DNA of 64,000 bases from assembly GCA_020052375.1 (NCBI GenBank), contig JAGVPG010000033.1:1-64000 (forward strand). The letters are read 5' to 3'. The stretch is from Actinomycetota bacterium. Its GTDB lineage: Bacteria; Actinomycetota; JAHEXW01; JAGVPG01. Of the stretch, positions 16,745-25,275 are shown piece by piece. The notes beneath the pieces are model-generated. The model was not told the origin of the DNA. It was given only the letters and a program-made list of their open reading frames with translations, and searched no databases. The first letter of the stretch is position 1. The number at the start of each line of letters is the position of its first letter. The position numbers and the translations under genes were made by a program.

Positions 16745-17247
16745 CAGCCGCCCGCCCGACGTTCAGCCAGCAGACCGCCCAGGTATGTGCATATAAAGAT
16801 GAGGCCGAAGCGGACGAAGTAGCTGAAGAAGTGGTTCAGGTCGAACGGCTGGTCCCAGAGGTGGAGCATAAGGATGGGGATGAGTATACCGGCGCTGATG
16901 GCGCCTATGGTCGTCACTCCCCGCTTATCCAGAAGAAGAGCGGATTCGAGGATGGGCATGGCGAACAGAAACGAGAACGGGCTATGGATCTGACCGGTGG
17001 GCATCTGGATAAGCGTTATCCAGACGATATCGAACGTGAGTTCCGAGTCGATGTGTTTGATCCTGATATCCGGCGGTACCGCAAAGCCCCAGACGATATC
17101 GGCTATCGCCGCCAGAGCCAGAATACAATACACCAGCGGCTTGATATAGACATGGCTGGTCGGGAGAAGGATCGTCGTGCCCATGAAGAGGAATGCCAGC
17201 CATCTCATCAACCTTATTATGTTCAAGTACGAGCGATCGACTTCCAT
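16744..17247 (-). CDS. Five-helix membrane protein, unknown
   Basis: 167 aa from the ATG at 17247; a TTG four codons earlier is possible but no better supported. About five membrane segments, with DIRIKHIDSELTFDIVWI and RGVTTIGAISAGILIPIL. The pattern resembles the membrane sensor part of certain histidine kinases but ends (LLAERRAGG) without a kinase domain. It is coupled to the downstream acyltransferase and divergent from the haem lipoprotein cluster across a 100-bp AT-rich gap. Confidence 0.6.
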   Translation of the reverse strand: MEVDRSYLNIIRLMRWLAFLFMGTTILLPTSHVYIKPLVYCILALAAIADIVWGFAVPPDIRIKHIDSELTFDIVWITLIQMPTGQIHSPFSFLFAMPILESALLLDKRGVTTIGAISAGILIPILMLHLWDQPFDLNHFFSYFVRFGLIFICTYLGGLLAERRAGG

Positions 17248-17275
17248 AGGCCTATTCAACCATTCTTGGCTAAAG

Positions 17276-17304
17276 TTTACTATATACTTATTGTAAAATA
17301 GTAT
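17276..17304 (+). promoter_or_regulatory. Candidate promoter of the haem lipoprotein cluster
   Basis: TTTACT (17276-17281), a 17-bp spacer and TAGTAT (17299-17304), within the AT-rich divergent intergenic region and 45 bp before the TTG of the first cluster gene. Confidence 0.45.
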
Positions 17305-17348
17305 TATAAGGTCACTCTTGGTTTCTGATTTGAAAGGAGCTTACTTTT

Positions 17349-18410
17349 TTGGCACTCGATCGGAACCGGTATCTTAGAGTCATGACTCTCATCCTGTCTT
17401 TGCCGGTCTTTTTCTCTCTTATAAGCGGCTGTGTCACAGAAAGGTCCGATATTCTTGGCTCTTTGCCCGTATTGATAAGCGCATCCGTCAATAGCAATCC
17501 GAAGATCGACGGCCTGGCGTCCGATGCCGTTTGGCAGGAAGCAACGGCTTTGAAGATCAAAACAACGGGCGGTCCTGAAGTCACGATGAAGTCGATCCAT
17601 ACGGATAACAGGATCTATGTCCTTGCGACCTGGGCTGACGCGACCAAAGACGATGTCGACGAGATATGGGACTTCGACGGAACAACGTGGAGGACGGGAA
17701 CGATAGACGATGCTTTCGCTCTGTTCTGGAACGAAGACGGAGCGATACCTGGGTTTGATGAGAAGGGATGCCAGGCGGTCTGTCATAATGAAGACGCCGA
17801 CGAGTCCAAATGGCGGATGTTCTTAACTTCCATCGATCAGAAAAAGATGGCCGACATCTGGGATATATCACTGGGGATAAGCAATATCCGGGGTTCGGTC
17901 AACGATTATGTGTTCGCCGTCGATCCTGCCTATCAGAAAAATCCGATGAACAACGAGCTTGTCTTAATAAGACAGCATGACGCTTTTACAAACCGCGCCC
18001 CGATCGTCCCTAACTACTGGATAGACCCGGCAGACGGGCAGAAGAAACCGAGATACCAGTATAAAGACGGCTTGACGGTCGATTCTACACCTTACCCGTT
18101 TGTCTATGAGGTCGAGGAGATCCGGGACTACACTTTATTCAAACCGGGAGCACGTCTGCCATACATGATCTTCTATCCGTTCGGCATGAAATGGGGCGGC
18201 AGCCGCGATGACATCACCGGCAAAGCGGTCTGGAACAAAGGCAAATGGACCGTCGAAATGGCAAGAAAACTGAAGACCGGGCATAAAGACGATATAGACT
18301 TCGCGCCGGCCGACGGCAAGAGCCACGTATACACGTTTGCCGTAGCAGTATTCGACCGGACGATAATAGGGCATAAGACGAGCAAACCGGTGAGGTTTGA
18401 GATCGAGTGA
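17349..18410 (+). CDS. EB_dh-like haem-binding lipoprotein 1
   Basis: 353 aa from a TTG behind AAGGAGC. Signal peptide with lipobox LISGC (Cys28), then a CBM9/DOMON-like ethylbenzene dehydrogenase-type haem-binding domain: PKIDGLASDAVWQEA, IYVLATWADATK, a CX3CH motif at Cys141-Cys145-His146 (GCQAVCH), LTVDSTPYPF and, near the end, EMARKLKTGHKDD. In the ethylbenzene dehydrogenase gamma subunit this fold carries haem b bound by Met and Lys; CX3CH could allow covalent attachment. First of three paralogues in this cluster. Likely a surface electron carrier. Confidence 0.78.
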   Translation: MALDRNRYLRVMTLILSLPVFFSLISGCVTERSDILGSLPVLISASVNSNPKIDGLASDAVWQEATALKIKTTGGPEVTMKSIHTDNRIYVLATWADATKDDVDEIWDFDGTTWRTGTIDDAFALFWNEDGAIPGFDEKGCQAVCHNEDADESKWRMFLTSIDQKKMADIWDISLGISNIRGSVNDYVFAVDPAYQKNPMNNELVLIRQHDAFTNRAPIVPNYWIDPADGQKKPRYQYKDGLTVDSTPYPFVYEVEEIRDYTLFKPGARLPYMIFYPFGMKWGGSRDDITGKAVWNKGKWTVEMARKLKTGHKDDIDFAPADGKSHVYTFAVAVFDRTIIGHKTSKPVRFEIE

Positions 18411-19567
18411 GGAAGCGAGGTAGCGAGGTAGTGGGGAAGAGAGGAAGCGAGATAGTACTGGTATTTGCGTTTTTAGTTGTTTTGATCGTTCTGCTTGCCG
18501 GATGCAACCAGCGTGAAAAAACCGTCAAGGTCAAGACAAAGAATGTAGTCAAAGCGGTATTTGTAGACAAAGCGCCGGAACTGGATGGGAAAAGCAACGA
18601 CGCGGTGTGGACAAAAGCGCCGGAATCCGTGATCACCTTGAAAGGCGGGACTGACGCGAGGATAAAGTCCGTCTATACGCAAAAGATGATCTACTTCCTG
18701 GTATCTTGGGACGACACGACTCCTCAAAGCGGCGTTCTCTGGTGGGAATATAACGGGACTGAGTGGCATCGCAATTACGATACGGACGACAAGGTCAGCT
18801 TCATCTGGAATATCGATCACTCGCTCCCGCTTTTTGACACTAAAGGATGCGAGGCCATTTGCCATCAGCTGCCCGATAGCGATCAGGCGTCGATGACTAT
18901 CACGGGCAATAAGACAAATGGAAAGCCATGGCCCGGCATTGACTGGAAGGGTGATGCGTGGAAGTGGGCGCCCGGTATCATGAACGAGAAAAACATCGTC
19001 GATGACGGTATTTTTGCCGCTCCAAGCGAGGCGAGGAAACGGCCGGAACTGACTACGGTTGTTGAAAGCAGACTGATCTTTGACGGCGGCGACTCCGGTA
19101 CCAAACAGTGGTTTACACGTAACCCTAACGCGGCCACCGAAGAAGAGAAAGCGCAAGATATCGAGAAGCCCGCCTACATGCCGAAGCTGGGATATGACCT
19201 TTCGAAAAACCCGTTTCCTAATCAGCGGGATATGATCCCAATCACCGACTACTCTGTCTTCAAAGCGGGTGACAAGCTGCCCATGATGTTGTATTTCGAC
19301 TTTACGAGTGAGAAGAACATAAAAGATTTTCCGGAAGGGAAACCGACCGGGAGCAGGGTAGATCTATCCGGTAAAGGCGTTTATGCTGAAACGACATACA
19401 CGCTGGAGTTTGGCCGCAAGCTCAATACTGGTCACGATGATGATGTACAGTTTCACCCGGAAGCAGACCGTACCGTTGCCGATAATATATTCGCCGTAGC
19501 GATATTTAACGACTCAAGGTTTAAGCATGCGATCAGCGGACCTGTGACACTGATCCTGGAACCATAG
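18407..19567 (+). CDS. EB_dh-like haem-binding lipoprotein 2
   Basis: 386 aa, starting with a GTG that overlaps the previous stop. The first 16 residues read RKRGSEVV/GKRGSEIV because they are encoded by an 8-bp tandem repeat; the true start may be a later codon. Lipobox LLAGC at Cys33. The haem-binding domain has APELDGKSNDAVWTKA, GCEAICH (Cys148, Cys152, His153) and EFGRKLNTGHDDD. Compared with its paralogues it has an insertion of about 40 residues after the CX3CH motif, including a KPWPGIDWKGDAWKW stretch. Confidence 0.75.
   Translation: MRKRGSEVVGKRGSEIVLVFAFLVVLIVLLAGCNQREKTVKVKTKNVVKAVFVDKAPELDGKSNDAVWTKAPESVITLKGGTDARIKSVYTQKMIYFLVSWDDTTPQSGVLWWEYNGTEWHRNYDTDDKVSFIWNIDHSLPLFDTKGCEAICHQLPDSDQASMTITGNKTNGKPWPGIDWKGDAWKWAPGIMNEKNIVDDGIFAAPSEARKRPELTTVVESRLIFDGGDSGTKQWFTRNPNAATEEEKAQDIEKPAYMPKLGYDLSKNPFPNQRDMIPITDYSVFKAGDKLPMMLYFDFTSEKNIKDFPEGKPTGSRVDLSGKGVYAETTYTLEFGRKLNTGHDDDVQFHPEADRTVADNIFAVAIFNDSRFKHAISGPVTLILEP
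18409..18456 (+). repeat. Period-8 tandem repeat inside a lipoprotein N-terminus
   Basis: Six 8-bp units (GAGGAAGC, GAGGTAGC, GAGGTAGT, GGGGAAGA, GAGGAAGC, GAGATAGT). They begin right after the first base pairs of the open frame and encode the charged region before the signal-peptide helix. Confidence 0.75.
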
Positions 19568-19569
19568 AC

Positions 19570-20850
19570 ATGAAAAAGACGATCCTGCTTTACTGTCCGC
19601 CGCCGACGACCAATAAGCCGTCGACCAGGGCGCCGCTGGCTCTTCTGGCGGTATCGTCGATGCTCGTGGGTGACGACTATGAGATCGTGATCATGCCGCG
19701 GGACCCCGGGCAACACCGGCGGATATTCAGGGATTACATGGAGAAAGCCCTTGTCTACGGCGTATCCGTGATGACCGGTCCTCAAATACGACACGCCTTG
19801 AAGTCTTCGGCGGCGGCGCGCGAGGTGTTGCCGGATATGCCGATCATATGGGGCGGCTGGCATCCTACTATCTTTCCGGAGCAGGTGGCCGCCAGCCCTT
19901 ATGTCGATATAGCCGTCACCGGCCAGGGAGAGCGCGTTTTTACGACGATAGTAGACGACCTTAGCAAAGGAAGACACGTAAAAAAAACGCTCCAGACGGC
20001 GCCGGGCGGTTTTGTCGATATAAACCGATTTCCGAGTCTACCGTATGAGATACTGAACATCGAGGACTATGTTTTCAGTGCCGAGATGGGCTCACGGACG
20101 ATAAACTACGTGTCCAGCAGAGGTTGCCCTCGCAACTGCTCGTACTGTGCTCAACAACTGGTAAGCGGCGGCAGGTGGTACGGGCTAAGTCCCGACCGGA
20201 TGATCCGGGATGTGGAGAGACTCAAGCGACGCTATGCTATCGACGGCATCCTGTTCGATGACGCGAACTTCTTCGTTGACCTAGATAGAGTCCACGATTT
20301 TGCTGAGTTGCTGGTCGAGAAGCGTATAAAGATCGGATGGGGGATGGCGAACGGGCGGCTTGAAGACTTGAAGCGCGCGGGCGATTCTTTCTGGAGACTG
20401 ATGAATCTGAGCGGGATGAAAAGCGTTTTCGTAGGTGTGGAACCGCGCTGCGGTGAATTGACGCATAGCGCTGGAAAGACATCGGGTACGCTGTTCGAAG
20501 ACAGCGTCTCCCTGGCTAAAAAGACCGCCGAAGCCGGTATAACTCTGAAACTCTCTTTGCTGGTCGGTTTTCCACCCATCGGAAAGGCTATCGTATCATT
20601 CGACGAGGAGCTTGAAGAGGCGCGGTCTTTCCTCCAGGGTTGCGCCGGTGAGAGTGACAAGTTTAAGGGCGAGGTATCGATGTTCCTGCCTTTTCCGCAT
20701 GCGCCCCTGTATAAAGCGGCCATCGACCATGGCCTTAAAGTGCCGGAAGACCTCGAGGGATGGGCGGACTGGATCCCGGACAAGACGGAGACGCCATGGC
20801 TGCCGGCGGGCGCGTTAAAGAAGATCGGGGAGATCAATGAGAAGTTTTAA
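19570..20850 (+). CDS. B12-binding radical SAM protein
   Basis: 426 aa. An N-terminal cobalamin-binding-like Rossmann domain (about 1-150) contains the IIWGGWHPTIFPE element of this family. A radical SAM barrel follows with CPRNCSYC (Cys186, Cys190, Cys193) to hold the [4Fe-4S] cluster, and VGVEPRCGELTHSAGK in the barrel. Such enzymes usually methylate or rearrange unactivated carbons. It sits between two haem lipoprotein genes, starts 2 bp after lipoprotein 2 and overlaps lipoprotein 3 by 14 bp. Substrate unknown. Confidence 0.88.
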   Translation: MKKTILLYCPPPTTNKPSTRAPLALLAVSSMLVGDDYEIVIMPRDPGQHRRIFRDYMEKALVYGVSVMTGPQIRHALKSSAAAREVLPDMPIIWGGWHPTIFPEQVAASPYVDIAVTGQGERVFTTIVDDLSKGRHVKKTLQTAPGGFVDINRFPSLPYEILNIEDYVFSAEMGSRTINYVSSRGCPRNCSYCAQQLVSGGRWYGLSPDRMIRDVERLKRRYAIDGILFDDANFFVDLDRVHDFAELLVEKRIKIGWGMANGRLEDLKRAGDSFWRLMNLSGMKSVFVGVEPRCGELTHSAGKTSGTLFEDSVSLAKKTAEAGITLKLSLLVGFPPIGKAIVSFDEELEEARSFLQGCAGESDKFKGEVSMFLPFPHAPLYKAAIDHGLKVPEDLEGWADWIPDKTETPWLPAGALKKIGEINEKF

Positions 20851-21862
20851 GATAGTGTTGTCCGTCCTTATCTGTATCACGCTGGCTGCCGGTATATTCT
20901 TAGCGGGATGTACTACGTCCGGCAAGCCGCGTACGAAGCTCGTCGTCCCGTCTTCTTTCACGGATGAGAAGATGAAGCCCGACGGCCATGCCGATGAAAA
21001 GATATGGAAGAAGATAAAACCGGCAAAACTGCCGACCAAGGGCGGCCCGGATGTATTTATGAGATCCGTCCATACGGATACTGATATATATTTTCTGATC
21101 GAATGGGCCGACGCGACAAAGGAGGACATCTCGAAGGTCTGGGAATTCGATGGCACCCGCTGGAAGAATGGTCCGGACCAGGATAAACTATCGATCCTTT
21201 GGGACAAGAGCGACTCGGTCGCCTATTTCGATATAAAAGGATGCGAAGCCGTTTGCCATACCGAGGATCCGGATGCAGACAAGTGGTATATGGCCACGAA
21301 CGGCCGGCGCGAAAAGACCGATCTGTGGTTTTGGATGGCAGGGATAGGCAACGTATACGGTTTCGTAAACGACAGGTTTCTGGATGATACCATCGACCCC
21401 ACGTTGCCGAAAGCAGCCCGAAAGCAGGACCGGGGAGAGGTCGGCTTCTTAAAGAACGGGTATAAAGCGCCGGTGGAAAAGATAGCGCCGACGAGGCCGA
21501 CAAAAAAGCTGGTCGAAGGGCTGACGGTGGAGTCTACACCATATCCGACAATCGATCAGATGGAGGATATAACCTCATACAGACAGTTCAAACCCGGTGA
21601 CAAGGAACCGTTCATCTATTTCTACGGCCCACCCACAGATAGCCAAGCGGACGTCTTCGGCAGGGCGAACTGGAAAGACGGCAAGTGGACTCTGGAAATG
21701 GGGCGGAAGCTTAACACCGGGCACAAGGACGATATGCCGTTCTTCGTCGACAGATCCGGTCCGAAGTTCTATATGTTCGGGCTGATGGTATCGGACCATA
21801 CGGAGCCGCCTCCGATAAAACATTACACAAGTCCTCCTGTTTCTTTGCGGATCGACCCCTAA
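20837..21862 (+). CDS. EB_dh-like haem-binding lipoprotein 3
   Basis: 341 aa. Signal peptide with lipobox FLAGC (Cys25). The domain shows DGHADEKIWKKI, IYFLIEWADATK, GCEAVCH (Cys136, Cys140, His141), then TDLWFWMAGIGNVYGFVND, which is the DxWxW-type stretch typical of the ethylbenzene dehydrogenase-like haem family, LTVESTPYP and EMGRKLNTGHKDD. It is closest to lipoprotein 1. The start codon lies inside the radical SAM gene, so expression is coupled to it. Confidence 0.78.
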   Translation: MRSFKIVLSVLICITLAAGIFLAGCTTSGKPRTKLVVPSSFTDEKMKPDGHADEKIWKKIKPAKLPTKGGPDVFMRSVHTDTDIYFLIEWADATKEDISKVWEFDGTRWKNGPDQDKLSILWDKSDSVAYFDIKGCEAVCHTEDPDADKWYMATNGRREKTDLWFWMAGIGNVYGFVNDRFLDDTIDPTLPKAARKQDRGEVGFLKNGYKAPVEKIAPTRPTKKLVEGLTVESTPYPTIDQMEDITSYRQFKPGDKEPFIYFYGPPTDSQADVFGRANWKDGKWTLEMGRKLNTGHKDDMPFFVDRSGPKFYMFGLMVSDHTEPPPIKHYTSPPVSLRIDP

Positions 21863-21874
21863 AAATAGTATAAT

Positions 21875-22576
21875 GTGAACGAAATCTCTAACCAAAAAAC
21901 GGGGGACTCTTTTTCTTTGCTCGAACACGTGATTAAAGACCTAAAGTCGATACAAGACCTCGTCCTGGTCCAAATCCGTTCGTCTTCCGATTCAATGGAT
22001 GATGATATCAGGATCATAAAAGACGGCCGTAGTGCCTGTGCTCTGCTTCTTCTTTTGACGGCCGGGCTCGGCTCTTATGATCTGGACAGGATAAAACCGG
22101 TCGGCGTGGCTCTGGAATTACTGAACCTCGGCATTAAAAAGCATTTTTCAAAAGATTCGATAGAGAATATGGGTCTGATCGTGTCGGACCATTATTTTGC
22201 CACAGCCCTGAACATAGTGGTCAAACTGGACGACAACTGGATCGTCGGGCGGTTGAGCGACGCTCTGCAGGAAGTGGCGGATGGCCAGGTGGTCAAGGAT
22301 TACTACTCCGGGCTTAAGAGCCGGTGTGCGTTCTACCAGGCGGCCTGCGATATCGGAGCCAGGTCTTCCGGGCTTCCGCGGACGCTTCGTGAAGCGGCGC
22401 TGGAATTCAGTCTTCGCCTAGGCATGGCTATGGAGGCACGGAACGAGATGTATGTACCCCAACTTGAACTTGCTGATCTTGTCAAGAAGGCATATAATGC
22501 ATTAACTGAGCTGCCGGCGCCGGCAGTCTCTGATCGTATCAAGGAGGTCACTGATGCCGTCGTTTTCTCGCAATAG
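21875..22576 (+). CDS. Degenerate prenyl synthase-like subunit
   Basis: 233 aa from GTG. It aligns by eye with the catalytic prenyl synthase at 24294-25265. ALQEVADGQVV corresponds to ALDLSAGEMM, LKSRCAFYQAACDIGA to LKTAVLFKASCFLGV, and FSLRLGMAMEARNEM to YGEHLGMAFQIFDDV. Both catalytic DDxxD motifs are absent (the second is EARNEM). This is the pattern expected for a non-catalytic partner, as in two-component heptaprenyl diphosphate synthases. A TATAAT overlaps the region just before the start. The role is inferred from the alignment alone. Confidence 0.6.
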   Translation: MNEISNQKTGDSFSLLEHVIKDLKSIQDLVLVQIRSSSDSMDDDIRIIKDGRSACALLLLLTAGLGSYDLDRIKPVGVALELLNLGIKKHFSKDSIENMGLIVSDHYFATALNIVVKLDDNWIVGRLSDALQEVADGQVVKDYYSGLKSRCAFYQAACDIGARSSGLPRTLREAALEFSLRLGMAMEARNEMYVPQLELADLVKKAYNALTELPAPAVSDRIKEVTDAVVFSQ

Positions 22577-24293
22577 ACCGGATCTGATCCTGCTGCACGC
22601 ACCAAGCGTTTATGATTTTAGAAAACGGTCTATAGTCTACGGACCTGTCAGTGATCTGGTCCCCTCGACACCGATCTTCGAGATGTATCCGGTCGGCTTC
22701 TCGAGTATTGCCAGTTACATGAAGAAGCACGGTTATAATGTGCGGATCATCAACCTCGCCTTGAAGATGCTTCTAAATCCCAAATTTGATGTGGAGAAGC
22801 AGATCAAGAAGCTAAAACCGAAGATGTTCGGGATAGATCTGCATTGGATGCCTCATTGCCACGGATCTGTCGAGATAGCCCGGCTGGTTAAAAAGTACCA
22901 TCCGGATATCCCGGTCATATTCGGCGGATTCTCTTCAACCTTCTTCCATAAGGAGCTTATCGAATACCCGGAGATAGATTTCGTCATGCGGGGCGATACG
23001 ACGGAAGAGCCTATACGCATGCTGTTCGATATCATGAATAACGGCCGGGATTATTCAAAAGTCCCCAACTTGACGTGGAAAGAGAACGGGACTGTTCATG
23101 AGAATGAACTCTCGCACGTCCCGGTGAATCTGGATGGTCTGGATCTGGGATACAAAGAAGTCGTCCGGTCCGTTTGGCGGGACATGGATTTTTCCGGCGT
23201 GATGCCTTTTCATGATTGGATCCGCTATCCGATCATGGCGACGTTCGCCTGCCGCGGCTGCAACTGCAACTGCGTGTTCTGCGGCGGTTCCAACTACTGT
23301 TTCAACAACAGCATGAAACGCAAGAAGACGGCCTATCGTAGTCCTGAAGCGCTGGTCGAAGAGGCTAAGAATATATCGCGCTTATGCCGTGGTCCGATCT
23401 TTATGATCGGCGATGTCCATATCATGGGACGGGAATACGCGGAAGCGGTGATAAAGGGGCTGGCTAAGGAGAAGATAAAGAATAAGATCATCTTCGAGTT
23501 TTTTGTGCCTCCGGATAAAGACTTTTTTGACCTGGTCGACGACAATCTGACCGACTACAGTTATGAGATGTCGCTCGAGTCGCATGACGAAGAGGTGCGG
23601 AAGGCGGTCGGTAAAGGATACAGCAACACCGAGATCGAAGAGGCCATCAAGAACGCGTTATCCCATGAGAATTGTGAGCGGTTCGATCTATATTTCCTGG
23701 TCGGCCTGCCTAAGCAGACTTATCAAAAAGCCATGGATGTGGTCGAGTATTGCCGTAAGCTATACGCTTCCGTCGGTAACGATAAACGGCTTCTGACATT
23801 CGTCTCACCGCTGGCTCCGTTCCTTGATCCGGGCAGTAAAGGATTCACGAACCCGGATGAGGTCGGTTACCGTCTGTTCTACAAGACTCTTGAGGAACAC
23901 CGGCAGGCGCTTCTTAAACCGAGCTGGAAGTACATCTTGAACTATGAGACCGAGTGGATGACGCGTGACGAGATCGTCGATGTCACATATGATAGCGCTC
24001 TCGGCCTGAATGCCGTAAAACGGGACATCGGAGCAATCGACAAGAAGACGGCTGACATAACTGAAGACAGGATAATAAAGGCAAAGCGCATAATGGAACA
24101 GGTGGATGAGATAATCAAGGAATATCCGCCGGAAGAGGTGGACGCTCGCCTTTTCGAGCTTAAACACGAGGTCGACAACTCGAGTATGTCGACAGTATGT
24201 GAGAAACGCGAACTCGAATGGCCGATAGGCCTGAAGATGTTCAACTTCAAGATGCTTGAGGTAGCGAAGATCCTCATAAACCGGGGTAGTTAA
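22554..24293 (+). CDS. B12-binding radical SAM protein, Ta0216-like
   Basis: 579 aa behind AAGGAGG, overlapping the preceding gene by 23 bp. The N-terminal cobalamin-binding domain includes MFGIDLHWMPHCHGSVEIA and VIFGGFSSTFFHKEL. The radical SAM cysteines are Cys236, Cys240 and Cys243 within a cysteine-rich FACRGCNCNCVFCGG. Length, the YPVGFSSIASYMKKHGY start region and the long C-terminal helical part recall the Ta0216 family of B12/radical SAM proteins, named from a Thermoplasma gene and without known function. Located directly before the prenyl synthase. Confidence 0.82.
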   Translation: MPSFSRNRPDLILLHAPSVYDFRKRSIVYGPVSDLVPSTPIFEMYPVGFSSIASYMKKHGYNVRIINLALKMLLNPKFDVEKQIKKLKPKMFGIDLHWMPHCHGSVEIARLVKKYHPDIPVIFGGFSSTFFHKELIEYPEIDFVMRGDTTEEPIRMLFDIMNNGRDYSKVPNLTWKENGTVHENELSHVPVNLDGLDLGYKEVVRSVWRDMDFSGVMPFHDWIRYPIMATFACRGCNCNCVFCGGSNYCFNNSMKRKKTAYRSPEALVEEAKNISRLCRGPIFMIGDVHIMGREYAEAVIKGLAKEKIKNKIIFEFFVPPDKDFFDLVDDNLTDYSYEMSLESHDEEVRKAVGKGYSNTEIEEAIKNALSHENCERFDLYFLVGLPKQTYQKAMDVVEYCRKLYASVGNDKRLLTFVSPLAPFLDPGSKGFTNPDEVGYRLFYKTLEEHRQALLKPSWKYILNYETEWMTRDEIVDVTYDSALGLNAVKRDIGAIDKKTADITEDRIIKAKRIMEQVDEIIKEYPPEEVDARLFELKHEVDNSSMSTVCEKRELEWPIGLKMFNFKMLEVAKILINRGS

Positions 24294-25265
24294 TTGCAGC
24301 GTAAGTCCTATCCGATATCCCAGACGATCCTAACGGACCTTGCCAAAGTAGACACCGCTCTCAAAGAAGAACTTCACCGTTATAACGGTGCTTTGCAGGA
24401 GGCGGCCTCCCTTACCGTGAAAGCCGGCGGAAAAAGGCTCAGGCCGGCGCTTGTCCTGATCTGCGGGCAAGCCGGTCGGTATGACCTTAGTAAGCTGATG
24501 CCGGCGGCTTTAGCGGTCGAACTTTTGCATACGGCTACGCTTGTCCACGATGACGTATTGGATGTGAATCCTCTGCGACGGGGGCTGGAAACCGTGAATG
24601 CCAGGTGGGGATCCAAGACAGCCATCGCGACGGGGGATATGCTTCTGGGCAAGTCATTCAGCTTGATGAGCGGATCGATGAGTCCGGAGGCTGTAAAGGT
24701 GCTGGCCGAAGCCGCTCTAGACTTGAGCGCGGGTGAGATGATGCAGCAGCGATCGGTAAGAGAGCCGGATACGGGCGTAGATGAATATCTTGAAAGAGTC
24801 AGGCTTAAGACTGCTGTCTTGTTCAAAGCGAGTTGTTTCTTAGGGGTTTCTGTATCGGGAGCCGATACTATGACTGCCGAAGCGCTGGGCCGATATGGAG
24901 AACATCTGGGGATGGCGTTCCAGATCTTTGACGATGTTCTGGATATCGTGGCCGATGAGGAGATACTGGGCAAACCGGTCGGCGGGGACTTAAGAGACGG
25001 GACACCGACGTACCCGGTGATCAGCGCGTTGGGAAAAAACGGCTCTGACGTTCTACATAAGATCATGACCTGCGAGGAACCCGATGAACTCGATGTCCAG
25101 GCATCACTCGGATTCATAAAACAATGCGGTGCTATCGAAGAATCGCGGGAGTTGGCAAAGTCATATATAGATAAGTCATATACGGTGATCGAGGAGATCT
25201 CGAACAAAGGACTGAAACAGGAACTTCGTGACGTAGGACAATTCGTGATAGACCGGTATAATTGA
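24294..25265 (+). CDS. Polyprenyl diphosphate synthase
   Basis: 323 aa from a TTG that directly follows the previous stop. The family motifs are complete: GGKRLRP at 45-51, the first aspartate-rich motif LVHDDVLD (Asp86-Asp90), GDMLLGKSF, and the second FQIFDDVLD (Asp213-Asp217). It condenses isopentenyl diphosphate onto an allylic primer. The residues before the first motif (ELLHTATLVHDD) fit long-chain (C35-C45) enzymes that make quinone side chains. A possible regulatory partner is encoded at 21875-22576. Confidence 0.88.
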   Translation: MQRKSYPISQTILTDLAKVDTALKEELHRYNGALQEAASLTVKAGGKRLRPALVLICGQAGRYDLSKLMPAALAVELLHTATLVHDDVLDVNPLRRGLETVNARWGSKTAIATGDMLLGKSFSLMSGSMSPEAVKVLAEAALDLSAGEMMQQRSVREPDTGVDEYLERVRLKTAVLFKASCFLGVSVSGADTMTAEALGRYGEHLGMAFQIFDDVLDIVADEEILGKPVGGDLRDGTPTYPVISALGKNGSDVLHKIMTCEEPDELDVQASLGFIKQCGAIEESRELAKSYIDKSYTVIEEISNKGLKQELRDVGQFVIDRYN

Positions 25266-25275
25266 CATAGATGGT

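Noticed and set aside
17349-21862. Lipoproteins as sugar-binding CBM9 proteins
   Set aside because: The N-terminal DGxxxDxxW pattern is shared with CBM9, but the CX3CH motif and DLWFW-type stretch point to the haem-binding branch of that fold.
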